From: Minisyncoccota bacterium
Lineage (GTDB): Bacteria; Patescibacteriota; Minisyncoccia; Minisyncoccales; Minisyncoccaceae
Direction of reading: 5' to 3'
Assembly (NCBI GenBank): GCA_028690275.1
Contig: JAQVBN010000038.1
Location: forward strand, 1-6,052
DNA: 6,052 bases
Shown here in pieces: positions 1-5,500 of this stretch (within the stretch, counting starts at the first letter, position 1; each line of letters opens with the position of its first letter). The notes below the pieces were generated by a model, which searched no databases, had not been told where the DNA came from, and saw nothing but the letters and a program-made list of their open reading frames with translations. Position numbers and translations under genes: made by a program.

Positions 1-87
1 TAAAGACTATGACCTTGATAGGGTGTAGGTGTAAGTTCCGCGAGGAATTAAGCCGAGCACTACTAATTGAGATTTTGAAATAAATTA
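1..87 (+). rRNA. rrl: 23S rRNA, 3' end (partial)
   Basis: The window opens inside the last helices of the large-subunit rRNA. The conserved blocks GACCTTGATAGG (about 11-22), GTAAG (31-35) and ACTAAT (62-67) line up in order with the end of E. coli 23S rRNA. Positions 34-39 and 44-49 form the small terminal hairpin corresponding to helix 101, closed by a GCGA tetraloop at 40-43. The 3' boundary is estimated by counting about 20 nt beyond ACTAAT, as in E. coli, and is uncertain by about 5 nt because the pairing 5' end of the gene lies outside the window. The gene precedes 5S in the usual 23S-5S order. Confidence 0.93.
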
Positions 88-150
88 TTGGCTAGCAATT
101 ATTAGCTTCAATTAACAAGTATATTATTATTTACAATTCTTATTGTTTTA
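88..150 (+). other. 23S-5S internal transcribed spacer, no tRNA
   Basis: This is a spacer of about 65 nt, almost entirely A and T. There is no tRNA-like cloverleaf or TTCGANTC-type T-arm, so 23S and 5S are separated only by processing sequence. Its 3' part (137-150) is the left arm of the long stem that encloses 5S. A weak 4-bp hairpin (GCTA 91-94 with TAGC 103-106) is the only other local structure seen. Confidence 0.7.
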
Positions 151-272
151 AATATGGGGATTATACCGCAAGTGCCCCACCTGATCCCTTTTCGAACTCA
201 GAAGTGAAACCTTGCAGGGCCGATGATAGTTCACGCGAAAGTAGGTCGTCCCCATTTTTAAGCCAATAAGAA
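137..272 (+). other. Pre-5S processing stem enclosing 5S rRNA
   Basis: Positions 137-160 pair with 249-272 in register, each pair summing to 409. This gives 24 positions with 21 Watson-Crick pairs, one G-U and two mismatches (146/263 and 153/256), and no bulge. Helix I of 5S is the inner part; the outer 9 bp, TTCTTATTG with CAATAAGAA, lie entirely in the spacers. A coaxial stem of this kind is what double-strand-specific maturation nucleases (RNase III, or RNase M5 in Gram-positives) cut. Which enzyme acts here cannot be told from the window. Confidence 0.8.
153..256 (+). rRNA. rrf: 5S rRNA, shortened form (about 104 nt)
   Basis: The sequence aligns with E. coli 5S rRNA without gaps from the 5' side through residue 80 (E. 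coli number plus 150). CCCACCTGA lies at 176-184 and CGAACTCAGAAGTGAAA at 193-209 (helix III and loop C). Helix II forms between 167-172 and 211-217 with the conserved bulged A at 216. Helix I is 154-160 with 249-255. After loop E left (225-230) the gene skips 11 nt relative to E. coli: residues 81-93, most of helix IV, are replaced by two bases at 231-232. The loop E partner strand (235-240) is retained. Ends are set by helix I and could be 2-3 nt wider. At about 104-108 nt this is shorter than the usual 115-120 nt of bacteria. Confidence 0.95.
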
Positions 273-273
273 C

Positions 274-301
274 AAAGAAGAGTAGATAGCTCTTCTTTTT
301 T
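274..301 (+). terminator. Intrinsic terminator of the rRNA operon
   Basis: A 9-bp stem (AAAGAAGAG 274-282 with CTCTTCTTT 290-298) closes a 7-nt loop and runs into a T tract ending at 301, followed by G and four more T. It starts two bases after the 5S processing stem, so the primary rRNA transcript ends immediately downstream of 5S. Confidence 0.88.
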
Positions 302-303
302 GT

Positions 304-332
304 TTTAAATTATGCTACCGTTGAAGTATAAA
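304..332 (+). promoter_or_regulatory. Possible promoter of the 44-codon gene
   Basis: TATAAA (327-332) is a good -10 match, and TTTAAA (304-309) is a weak -35 at 17 nt. The predicted start, near 339, would give a leader of about 16 nt containing the SD. The placement directly after an upstream terminator copies the arrangement seen at mreC and lysS, which supports it. In an AT-rich genome such hexamers also arise by chance. Confidence 0.38.
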
Positions 333-343
333 GTTTGTTCTTT

Positions 344-350
344 AGGAGGT
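344..350 (+). promoter_or_regulatory. Strong Shine-Dalgarno site
   Basis: AGGAGGT stands 5 nt (from the last G of AGGAGG) before the ATG at 355. It is a full match to the usual anti-SD and the only strong SD before any gene in this window, so it fixes the start of the small gene and argues that the short frame is really translated. Confidence 0.85.
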
Positions 351-354
351 AATA

Positions 355-489
355 ATGTGTTTTAAATACATAAAAAAATTCTTTGAATCTGTAAAAGATT
401 TAATTGAGCAGCTCTTAAGCCTAAGACGTCTTTACGATGAAGACGGAGTAAGTAGTCTAACCCTTTATTCTAGAAAAAAAGGGCGGTAG
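355..489 (+). CDS. Uncharacterised 44-residue basic small protein
   Basis: I do not recognise this protein. The frame runs from the ATG after the AGGAGGT site to TAG at 487-489. Residues 4-27 can form one amphipathic helix, with I6, F9, F10, V13, L16, I17, L20, L21, L23 and L26 on the apolar side and lysines opposite. Then comes an acidic turn (DEDG, 28-31), a Ser/Leu stretch and a basic tail (RKKGR, 40-44). There are ten Lys/Arg and six Asp/Glu, so the protein is basic overall. There is no signal peptide, no Cys cluster and no resemblance to L34, L36 or other small ribosomal proteins. It stands alone: an rRNA terminator lies upstream and its own terminator overlaps the stop codon. Codon use (CTC, CTA, CGT, ACC) is a little less AT-biased than its neighbours. 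Alternatives are a structured small RNA that only looks coding, or a dual RNA. Translation is likely; function is unknown. Confidence 0.62.
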   Translation: MCFKYIKKFFESVKDLIEQLLSLRRLYDEDGVSSLTLYSRKKGR

Positions 490-510
490 TTTTTAAAACT
501 ACCTTTTTTT
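485..510 (+). terminator. Intrinsic terminator after the 44-codon gene
   Basis: GGTAGTT (485-491) pairs with AACTACC (497-503), and seven T follow (504-510). The TAG stop codon of the small gene (487-489) is part of the left arm, so translation ends inside the terminator hairpin. The stem could extend by a pair or two. The mreC promoter begins three bases after the T tract. Confidence 0.9.
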
Positions 511-513
511 ATC

Positions 514-542
514 TTGCAATTGTCTTTATTTAACTCTATAAT
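514..542 (+). promoter_or_regulatory. mreC operon promoter, predicted leaderless start
   Basis: TTGCAA (514-519), a 17-nt spacer and a perfect TATAAT (537-542) form a textbook sigma-70 type promoter. Six bases separate the -10 box from the ATG of mreC, so the expected +1, about seven bases downstream, is the A of that ATG. No SD is present between the promoter and the gene. The inference is a leaderless mRNA for mreC. Confidence 0.85.
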
Positions 543-548
543 AACTAT

Positions 549-1286
549 ATGAAAACTTTTACCTTGAAAAGAATGTTTTTGTTATTAATTACAGTTGCGA
601 TATTAATTGCTGTTTTTTATTGTCTAAAAGATAATTTAAGGAATGAAATTCAAAAAGGTTCTTTTGGTGGTTTTTTATGGAGTATTGGGACTAGTGGTAG
701 TAAAAGTTGTGGTTTTTTAGAGGCGGGAGAAGACTTAAAGGACGTTCAATTGGAATTGTTAAAAGAAGAAAATAAAATGCTTCGAGAAATTATGGGGATT
801 TCTCTGAATAAAGATTATGAGTTTAAAATTGCTTCAGTGACCGGTAAGAATGTTTTTGAAGATGTTTTAACAATTAATTTAGGGTCAAAGGATGGGATTA
901 AAACTAATATGACAGTTTTGACTAGCGAGAAAGCTCTCGTGGGAAAAATCTTAAACGTGTATGAAGATTATTCTGAAGTATTAATGATAACCGATAAAGA
1001 TAGTTTGATTGATATAGAGATTATCTCTAGGGATGTATATGCTTTGGCAAAAGGAGACAATAATCAAAAAATTCTTTTAGATAATTTAGAAAAAGACTCT
1101 GAGGTTTTAGAGGGAGATATTTGCATCACCTCACCGCTTGGAGGACAATACGACGAAGGATTTTTAGTAGGTAAAATTATTAAAAAAAATGATTTAGCTT
1201 CTGAGGTTTTTGAGACAGGAGAAATTAAACCATTTTTTACCTTAAAAGATCTAGATAAAGTTTTAATTATTCAAAATGATAAATAA
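549..1286 (+). CDS. mreC: Rod shape-determining protein MreC
   Basis: MreC is a bitopic membrane protein of the elongasome that links cytoplasmic MreB to the periplasmic or extracellular wall synthases and activates PBP2/RodA. The 245-residue protein has a short basic N-terminus, one transmembrane helix (about 9-25) and a short helical, probably coiled-coil segment (about 61-85, with ELLKEENKMLREI). The MreC beta-domain follows from about 90 to 240. The family pattern is clear in LTINLGSKDGIKTNM (107-121), LVGKI (130-134) and the VLMITDKDS stretch (144-152). The length is at the short end for MreC but the domains are complete. The start ATG is the first base expected in the mRNA of the 514-542 promoter, so no SD is needed. 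The last 11 bases overlap mreD. mreB is not adjacent: a terminated small gene and the rRNA operon lie upstream instead. Confidence 0.93.
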   Translation: MKTFTLKRMFLLLITVAILIAVFYCLKDNLRNEIQKGSFGGFLWSIGTSGSKSCGFLEAGEDLKDVQLELLKEENKMLREIMGISLNKDYEFKIASVTGKNVFEDVLTINLGSKDGIKTNMTVLTSEKALVGKILNVYEDYSEVLMITDKDSLIDIEIISRDVYALAKGDNNQKILLDNLEKDSEVLEGDICITSPLGGQYDEGFLVGKIIKKNDLASEVFETGEIKPFFTLKDLDKVLIIQNDK

Positions 1287-1593
1287 GGTAATTAAAATTT
1301 TCTTAATTGCATTTTTCTGGTTTCTTATAACAATTATTCAAACAGGTTTTATCTCTATTTTTACAGAATTTAATTTAATTGTTGCCATTATTATTGTTGT
1401 TAATTTGATCGAAGATCCAGAGAATAATTTTGGACTTCTTGGCGCTTTTTGTGGAGGATTTTTCTTAGATCTTAACTCTACTTTGCCGTTTGGTGTGTTT
1501 ATGGTTAGTTCGGTTCTATTTTCCATCATTATTAAATTTATTTTATCAAAGTTTTTAAAAATTCCTTATGTTTCATGGCTTCCGAAAATTTAA
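1276..1593 (+). CDS. mreD: MreD-like protein, short (105 aa)
   Basis: This is a very hydrophobic integral membrane protein between mreC and mrdA, the canonical place of MreD, an elongasome partner of MreC and PBP2/RodA. Four hydrophobic segments are visible at about 4-27, 30-45, 52-66 and 70-95. The family's conserved stretch appears as GAFCGGFFLDLNSTLPFG (56-73), the G...G..LD..S..P.G pattern. At 105 residues it is clearly shorter than the roughly 160-170 of typical MreD and lacks the last helices. The following DNA is polar in all forward frames until the PBP2 transmembrane segment, so I see no frameshifted remainder. The start overlaps mreC by 11 bases without an SD, so translation is probably coupled to mreC termination. 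The name rests on context plus the motif. Confidence 0.82.
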   Translation: MINKVIKIFLIAFFWFLITIIQTGFISIFTEFNLIVAIIIVVNLIEDPENNFGLLGAFCGGFFLDLNSTLPFGVFMVSSVLFSIIIKFILSKFLKIPYVSWLPKI

Positions 1594-1609
1594 TAAAAAG
1601 GGTCATTCT

Positions 1610-3430
1610 ATGGATATAGAGGACATATCAATAGATAGTATCATTCAAAAGAAGCACAAGAACTCTATTCTTGCCTCTCAGATAAGGGAAACAACAATAG
1701 GAGAGAGAGCTTTCGTTGGTCTTTTTATTTTTTTTACCCTTCTTATTCTTACTATTCTTAGTGTTTGTTTTTTCTTTCAAGTAATTGATAAGGGGGGGTT
1801 TCTAGTTAGGGCGGAAAGTAATAAATATATTCAAAAGGAAATTAATACTCAAAGGGGAATTATTTATGATAGAAATTTTGAAAAGTTGGCTGAGAACGAT
1901 CAAATTTTCAATTTAGTTTTAACAGGAGCGCCTACCGACGAATCTATCCTCTTAGTTTCTAAAATCTTAGGATTAAACTATCAAGAACTAAAAGAAAAAA
2001 TCTCTAACAACGAAGAAGATGATTTATATATTGCTAAAGATTTAGACAACAAAGAAGTGATCGTTTTAAAAACGAGAATAAATGAACTTGCTGGTTTTGA
2101 ACTTGAAAAAAAGAATATTCGAAACTATGAAGATGGTTATAATTTTTCTCATATTATTGGATACATGTCTAAAGATGAAGAAGTGGGTGAGGATGGTTTG
2201 GAGAAAGAATATGAAGATTATTTGAAAGAGATTCCTGGAATAAAAAAATATGAAAGAGACGCTCTTAATAATATTTTAAGTGAAGAATTAGTTAGGGATC
2301 CAGAATCGGGAAAAAGTTTGGTTCTTAATATAGATAAAGGATTGCAAGAAAAAAGTGCAGAAGTGATAAAAACAGTGGTTAATGATGTAAATGGAACTGG
2401 TGGTTCTGTTATTATAATGAATCCTAAAACAGGAGAAGTGCTTACTCTTGTTAATTATCCTTCATATGATAATAATTTTTTCTCTAATAATTTTACTAGC
2501 TCTGAATATCAATCTTTTATAAACTCAAGAGAAGTTTCTTTCTTTAACAGGGCTATTAGTGGAGAATATCCGATTGGTTCAACGATTAAACCCATCCTAG
2601 CAACTGCTTTTTTAGAAGAGGGAATTGTTACTAAAGATACTACGGTTGATTGTGAAGGAGGAATAAAGTTAGGAGATGGAACTTTTAAAAGCGACTGGAC
2701 AACTCATGGAATAACAAATATGAGTAAAGCTATTTCTGAATCATGTGACGTTTATTTCTATGTCTTTGGTGGAGGGTATGGAAGCACAAAAGGTCTTGGA
2801 GTTGATAAGATAGATGATTATTTATATAAGTATGGATTTGGAAAAACCACAGGGATTGATCTTCCTTCAGAAAGCGAAGGATTTATTCCTACCCCAGAAT
2901 GGAAAGAGGGCTATAAAGGGGTGGGTTGGTATCCAGGAGATACATACAATATTTCTATTGGGCAGGGGTATTTTAAAGCAACACCCCTTCAAGTTCTAAC
3001 AGCTACTTGTGCCATTGCTAATAATGGTAAATTGGTTAAGCCGCAAATTGTAAAAGAAATTGTTGATGATAATAAAAATGTTTTAGAAACTTTTGAAACA
3101 GAAATAGTGGCGGATAATTTCATTTCTCAAAAAAGTTTGAAAGTGGTGCAGGAGGGAATGAGGCAAACAGTACTTTCCTCTTCTGGATCCGCTCCTTCTC
3201 TTCAAGCTCTTCCTGTTGCTTTGGCGGCCAAAACAGGAACCGCAGAAACTGGAACAGGAAACACTTATCATAATTGGATTGTTGTTTATGGTCCTTATGA
3301 AGATCCTGACATCGCAATGATAGTTCTTATAGAGCATGTTTCTTCTTTTGAAGGGATGACTCAAAGGGTTGTCAGGGAAGTGTTGGGTTATTATTATGAA
3401 AATAAGGTTGACAAAGATGAAGATAATTGA
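1610..3430 (+). CDS. mrdA: Peptidoglycan transpeptidase PBP2 (class B PBP)
   Basis: This is the elongation-specific DD-transpeptidase that cross-links nascent peptidoglycan together with the RodA polymerase. The 606-residue protein has a cytoplasmic N-terminus, one transmembrane helix (about 35-57) and a class B dimerisation/pedestal domain opening with QRGIIYDRN (81-89). The transpeptidase domain runs from about 260 to 595. The catalytic motifs are intact: S324-T-I-K327 (SxxK, acylated serine 324), S378-C-D380 (the SxD form of SxN found in PBP2 proteins) and K541-T-G543. I chose the ATG at 1610 because AAGGG at 1598-1602 gives a weak SD at fair spacing and mreD ends just before it. An in-frame ATG at 1568 would add 14 residues inside mreD. 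The gene ends in tandem stops TGA TAG (3428-3433). No RodA gene is in the window. Confidence 0.95.
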   Translation: MDIEDISIDSIIQKKHKNSILASQIRETTIGERAFVGLFIFFTLLILTILSVCFFFQVIDKGGFLVRAESNKYIQKEINTQRGIIYDRNFEKLAENDQIFNLVLTGAPTDESILLVSKILGLNYQELKEKISNNEEDDLYIAKDLDNKEVIVLKTRINELAGFELEKKNIRNYEDGYNFSHIIGYMSKDEEVGEDGLEKEYEDYLKEIPGIKKYERDALNNILSEELVRDPESGKSLVLNIDKGLQEKSAEVIKTVVNDVNGTGGSVIIMNPKTGEVLTLVNYPSYDNNFFSNNFTSSEYQSFINSREVSFFNRAISGEYPIGSTIKPILATAFLEEGIVTKDTTVDCEGGIKLGDGTFKSDWTTHGITNMSKAISESCDVYFYVFGGGYGSTKGLGVDKIDDYLYKYGFGKTTGIDLPSESEGFIPTPEWKEGYKGVGWYPGDTYNISIGQGYFKATPLQVLTATCAIANNGKLVKPQIVKEIVDDNKNVLETFETEIVADNFISQKSLKVVQEGMRQTVLSSSGSAPSLQALPVALAAKTGTAETGTGNTYHNWIVVYGPYEDPDIAMIVLIEHVSSFEGMTQRVVREVLGYYYENKVDKDEDN

Positions 3431-3468
3431 TAGATTTAAAAAACTATATTTTAAAAAAAATTAAAAAT

Positions 3469-3930
3469 ATGTCGGAAAAATATTTAACAAAAGACGGTCT
3501 AGATAAATTAAAAGAAGAGTTAGAAAGACTTAAAAAAGTAGAGAGAGTAAAGGTGGCAAAATTGTTGGAAGAAGCGATTTCTTTTGGAGATTTATCAGAG
3601 AATGCTGCTTATGATGAGGCTAAAGAATCTCAGGCTTTGCTTGAAGGAAAGATAGTTTCAATTGAAGACACAATAAACAACGCTGTTATTATTAAAGAAG
3701 GTAAAAATAATGGTTGGGTTGAGATTGGCTCAAAGGTTACGGTTAAATGGAAAGATAGAGAAGATACTTATTTAATAGTAGGAGAAGAAGAATCAAATCC
3801 AATAGAAAAAAGAATATCTTTTAAATCTCCTTTAGGAAAAGCTCTTTTGGGAAAGCCAAAGGATGCAAGAGTAAAAGTGAAGACTCCTAGCGGTGATGAT
3901 ATTGAATATATTATAGTTTCAATCGAATAA
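3469..3930 (+). CDS. greA: Transcription elongation factor GreA
   Basis: GreA enters the secondary channel of RNA polymerase and stimulates cleavage of backtracked RNA. From the ATG at 3469 the protein is 153 residues, the normal size. An N-terminal antiparallel coiled coil (about 6-75) carries the tip sequence GDLSENAAY (40-48), whose acidic residues D41 and E44 have the same numbers as the catalytic pair of E. coli GreA. The C-terminal FKBP-like domain includes ISFKSPLGKALLGK (116-129) and ends in the usual short beta strand. An in-frame TTG at 3427, overlapping the PBP2 stop, would add 14 poorly conserved residues, so I preferred the ATG. The 41-nt gap after mrdA has no SD, only an A-rich tract. 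greA is the last gene of the mreC operon and is followed by a strong terminator. Confidence 0.95.
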   Translation: MSEKYLTKDGLDKLKEELERLKKVERVKVAKLLEEAISFGDLSENAAYDEAKESQALLEGKIVSIEDTINNAVIIKEGKNNGWVEIGSKVTVKWKDREDTYLIVGEEESNPIEKRISFKSPLGKALLGKPKDARVKVKTPSGDDIEYIIVSIE

Positions 3931-3937
3931 GATAAAG

Positions 3938-3964
3938 AACCCTTGATTTATTCAAGGGTTTTTT
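3938..3964 (+). terminator. Intrinsic terminator after greA
   Basis: A 9-bp stem (AACCCTTGA 3938-3946 with TTCAAGGGTT 3951-3960, nine bases pairing) with a 5-nt loop (3947-3951) runs into T residues through 3964. It begins 7 nt after the greA stop and closes the mreC-mreD-mrdA-greA unit. The next promoter starts four bases later. Confidence 0.93.
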
Positions 3965-3968
3965 AATA

Positions 3969-3997
3969 TTGAATTTTTCATAAATTTAGTATACGAT
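3969..3997 (+). promoter_or_regulatory. lysS promoter, predicted leaderless start
   Basis: TTGAAT (3969-3974), 17 nt and TACGAT (3992-3997) are followed by six bases and then the ATG of lysS, so the predicted +1 is the A of the start codon. This is the same spacing as at mreC. An overlapping -10, GATAAT (3995-4000), matches the consensus better but has a 20-nt spacer and would start transcription inside the start codon region. Either choice leaves no room for an SD. Confidence 0.65.
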
Positions 3998-4003
3998 AAT
4001 CTT

Positions 4004-5479
4004 ATGGCAACAATAAATGAAATTATCAACAACCGAAAAGAAAAGATAAACTATATTCAAAGTTTTGGAGGAAAAGCTTATCCTATTAAAACAAAAAGAA
4101 CTCACACCATTAAAGAGGCTTTATTAAGTTTTGACGAATTGTCTAAAAGCGCTAAAGAGATTTGTTTGGTCGGAAGAATAAGAAATATGAGAGGTCATGG
4201 TGGATTAGCCTTTATTGATTTTCAAGATGGTGATGGAGTTTTTCAAGCTGTTTTTATGGAGGATAAAATTGGTGAGAAGGGTTATGAATACTTTAAAGAA
4301 ACTTTTGATATAGGAGATTTTATTGAATTAAAAGGAATTTTATTTACAACCAAAAGAGGGGAAAAGACTTTAGAAGTTTCTGGTTTTGAAATGCTAGCTA
4401 AAAGTTTAAGACCGCTTCCAGAAAAATGGCACGGATTAAAAGATGTTGAAGAAAGATATCGAAAAAGATATTTAGACTTGCTTTTTGACGAAGATATTAA
4501 GCAAAACTTTATTAAAAGATCAAAGATTATTTCAAGTATTAGAGGTTTCTTGCAAGAGAATGATTTTATGGAAGTGGAGACACCAACCTTACAGACTCAA
4601 TATGGGGGAGCAAGAGCTAAGCCTTTTAAAACACATTTGAATGCATATGATTTAGATGTTTTTTTAAGAATTTCTCCTGAATTATATTTAAAGAGACTGC
4701 TTGTAGGTGGATACGAGAGAGTTTTTGAAATAGGAAAATGTTTTAGAAATGAGGGGGTGGATAAATCACATAACCCAGATTTTACCATGCTTGAGTTCTA
4801 TGCTTCCTATAAAGATTATTTATGGTTGATGGAATTTACCGAGAAGTTATTTGAAAGAATTTTGAAAGATGTTTTTCGAACCACAGAGATTACTATTGGT
4901 GAGAATAAGGTTGATTTTGCTGGCCCTTGGGAAAGAATAGAATTTTATTCTTTACTTGAAAAATATACAGGTATTAAATATACAGAGATTAACGAAGAGG
5001 GATTGTTTAATAAGGCAAAAGAACTAAAGGTTGATATTCCTAAGGGGGCGGATAAGGCAAATATTGCTGATGAGATTTACAAAAAATATTGTCGACCTAA
5101 TATTATTAAACCAACTTTTGTAACACATTATCCAAAAGGATTCCAACCATTAGCTAAAGGTTTTGATGGAGAAGACAAGCTAGCCAACTTTCAATTATTA
5201 ATTGCAGGAGTGGAGGTGGTTAATGCTTTCTCAGAACAGAATGACCCAGCAGAACAAGAAAGGGTGCTTAAAAAACAAGAAGAGCTGTTTAAGGATGGTT
5301 TTGAGGATGCACAAAGATCTGATGATGAATTCGTAGAGGCACTTGAATATGGAATGCCTCCAGCAGCAGGTTTTGGAATGGGGCTAGATAGATTATCTAT
5401 GCTATTAACAAATTCGGCCACATTAAGAGAAATAATTTTATTTCCTTTAATGAAACCAAAAGAAGATAAAGAAGAATAA
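4004..5479 (+). CDS. lysS: Lysyl-tRNA synthetase, class II
   Basis: The enzyme attaches lysine to tRNA-Lys using ATP. The 491-residue protein has the usual length and order. An N-terminal helix and OB-fold anticodon-binding domain (about 50-135, with LVGRIRNMRGHGGLAFIDFQ) comes first, then the class II catalytic core. Motif 1 is near 181-196 (GFLQENDFMEVETPTL), motif 2 is FRNEG (247-251) followed by HNPDFTMLEF (256-265), and motif 3 is GFGMGLDRLSML (456-467) with the ATP-binding arginine R463. The lysine-enzyme block GVEVVNAFSEQNDP (402-415) separates it from AspRS and AsnRS. I see no missing key residue. The ATG at 4004 lies on the predicted transcription start, without SD. The gene probably shares its mRNA with the downstream slipin gene, as no terminator is seen between them. 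Confidence 0.97.
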   Translation: MATINEIINNRKEKINYIQSFGGKAYPIKTKRTHTIKEALLSFDELSKSAKEICLVGRIRNMRGHGGLAFIDFQDGDGVFQAVFMEDKIGEKGYEYFKETFDIGDFIELKGILFTTKRGEKTLEVSGFEMLAKSLRPLPEKWHGLKDVEERYRKRYLDLLFDEDIKQNFIKRSKIISSIRGFLQENDFMEVETPTLQTQYGGARAKPFKTHLNAYDLDVFLRISPELYLKRLLVGGYERVFEIGKCFRNEGVDKSHNPDFTMLEFYASYKDYLWLMEFTEKLFERILKDVFRTTEITIGENKVDFAGPWERIEFYSLLEKYTGIKYTEINEEGLFNKAKELKVDIPKGADKANIADEIYKKYCRPNIIKPTFVTHYPKGFQPLAKGFDGEDKLANFQLLIAGVEVVNAFSEQNDPAEQERVLKKQEELFKDGFEDAQRSDDEFVEALEYGMPPAAGFGMGLDRLSMLLTNSATLREIILFPLMKPKEDKEE

Positions 5480-5500
5480 TTAATAATAAAAATAAAAAAT

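Noticed and set aside
88..150. tRNA in the 23S-5S spacer
   Set aside because: The spacer is too short and shows no cloverleaf or T-arm signature.
1568..1609. Upstream ATG start for PBP2 inside mreD
   Set aside because: It has no SD and overlaps mreD by 26 nt. The ATG at 1610 follows the mreD stop with a weak AAGGG site. It cannot be excluded completely.
1594..1712. Frameshifted remainder of mreD
   Set aside because: None of the forward frames after the mreD stop is hydrophobic before the PBP2 membrane helix, so the short length looks genuine.
3428..3433. TGA read as glycine (code 25 of some Patescibacteria)
   Set aside because: TGA closes PBP2 and is followed directly by TAG. No gene needs an internal TGA, so there is no sign of recoding.
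3427..3468. Upstream TTG start giving GreA a 14-residue extension
   Set aside because: The added residues do not resemble GreA N-termini. The ATG at 3469 gives the standard length and puts the acidic tip at D41/E44, as in E. coli.
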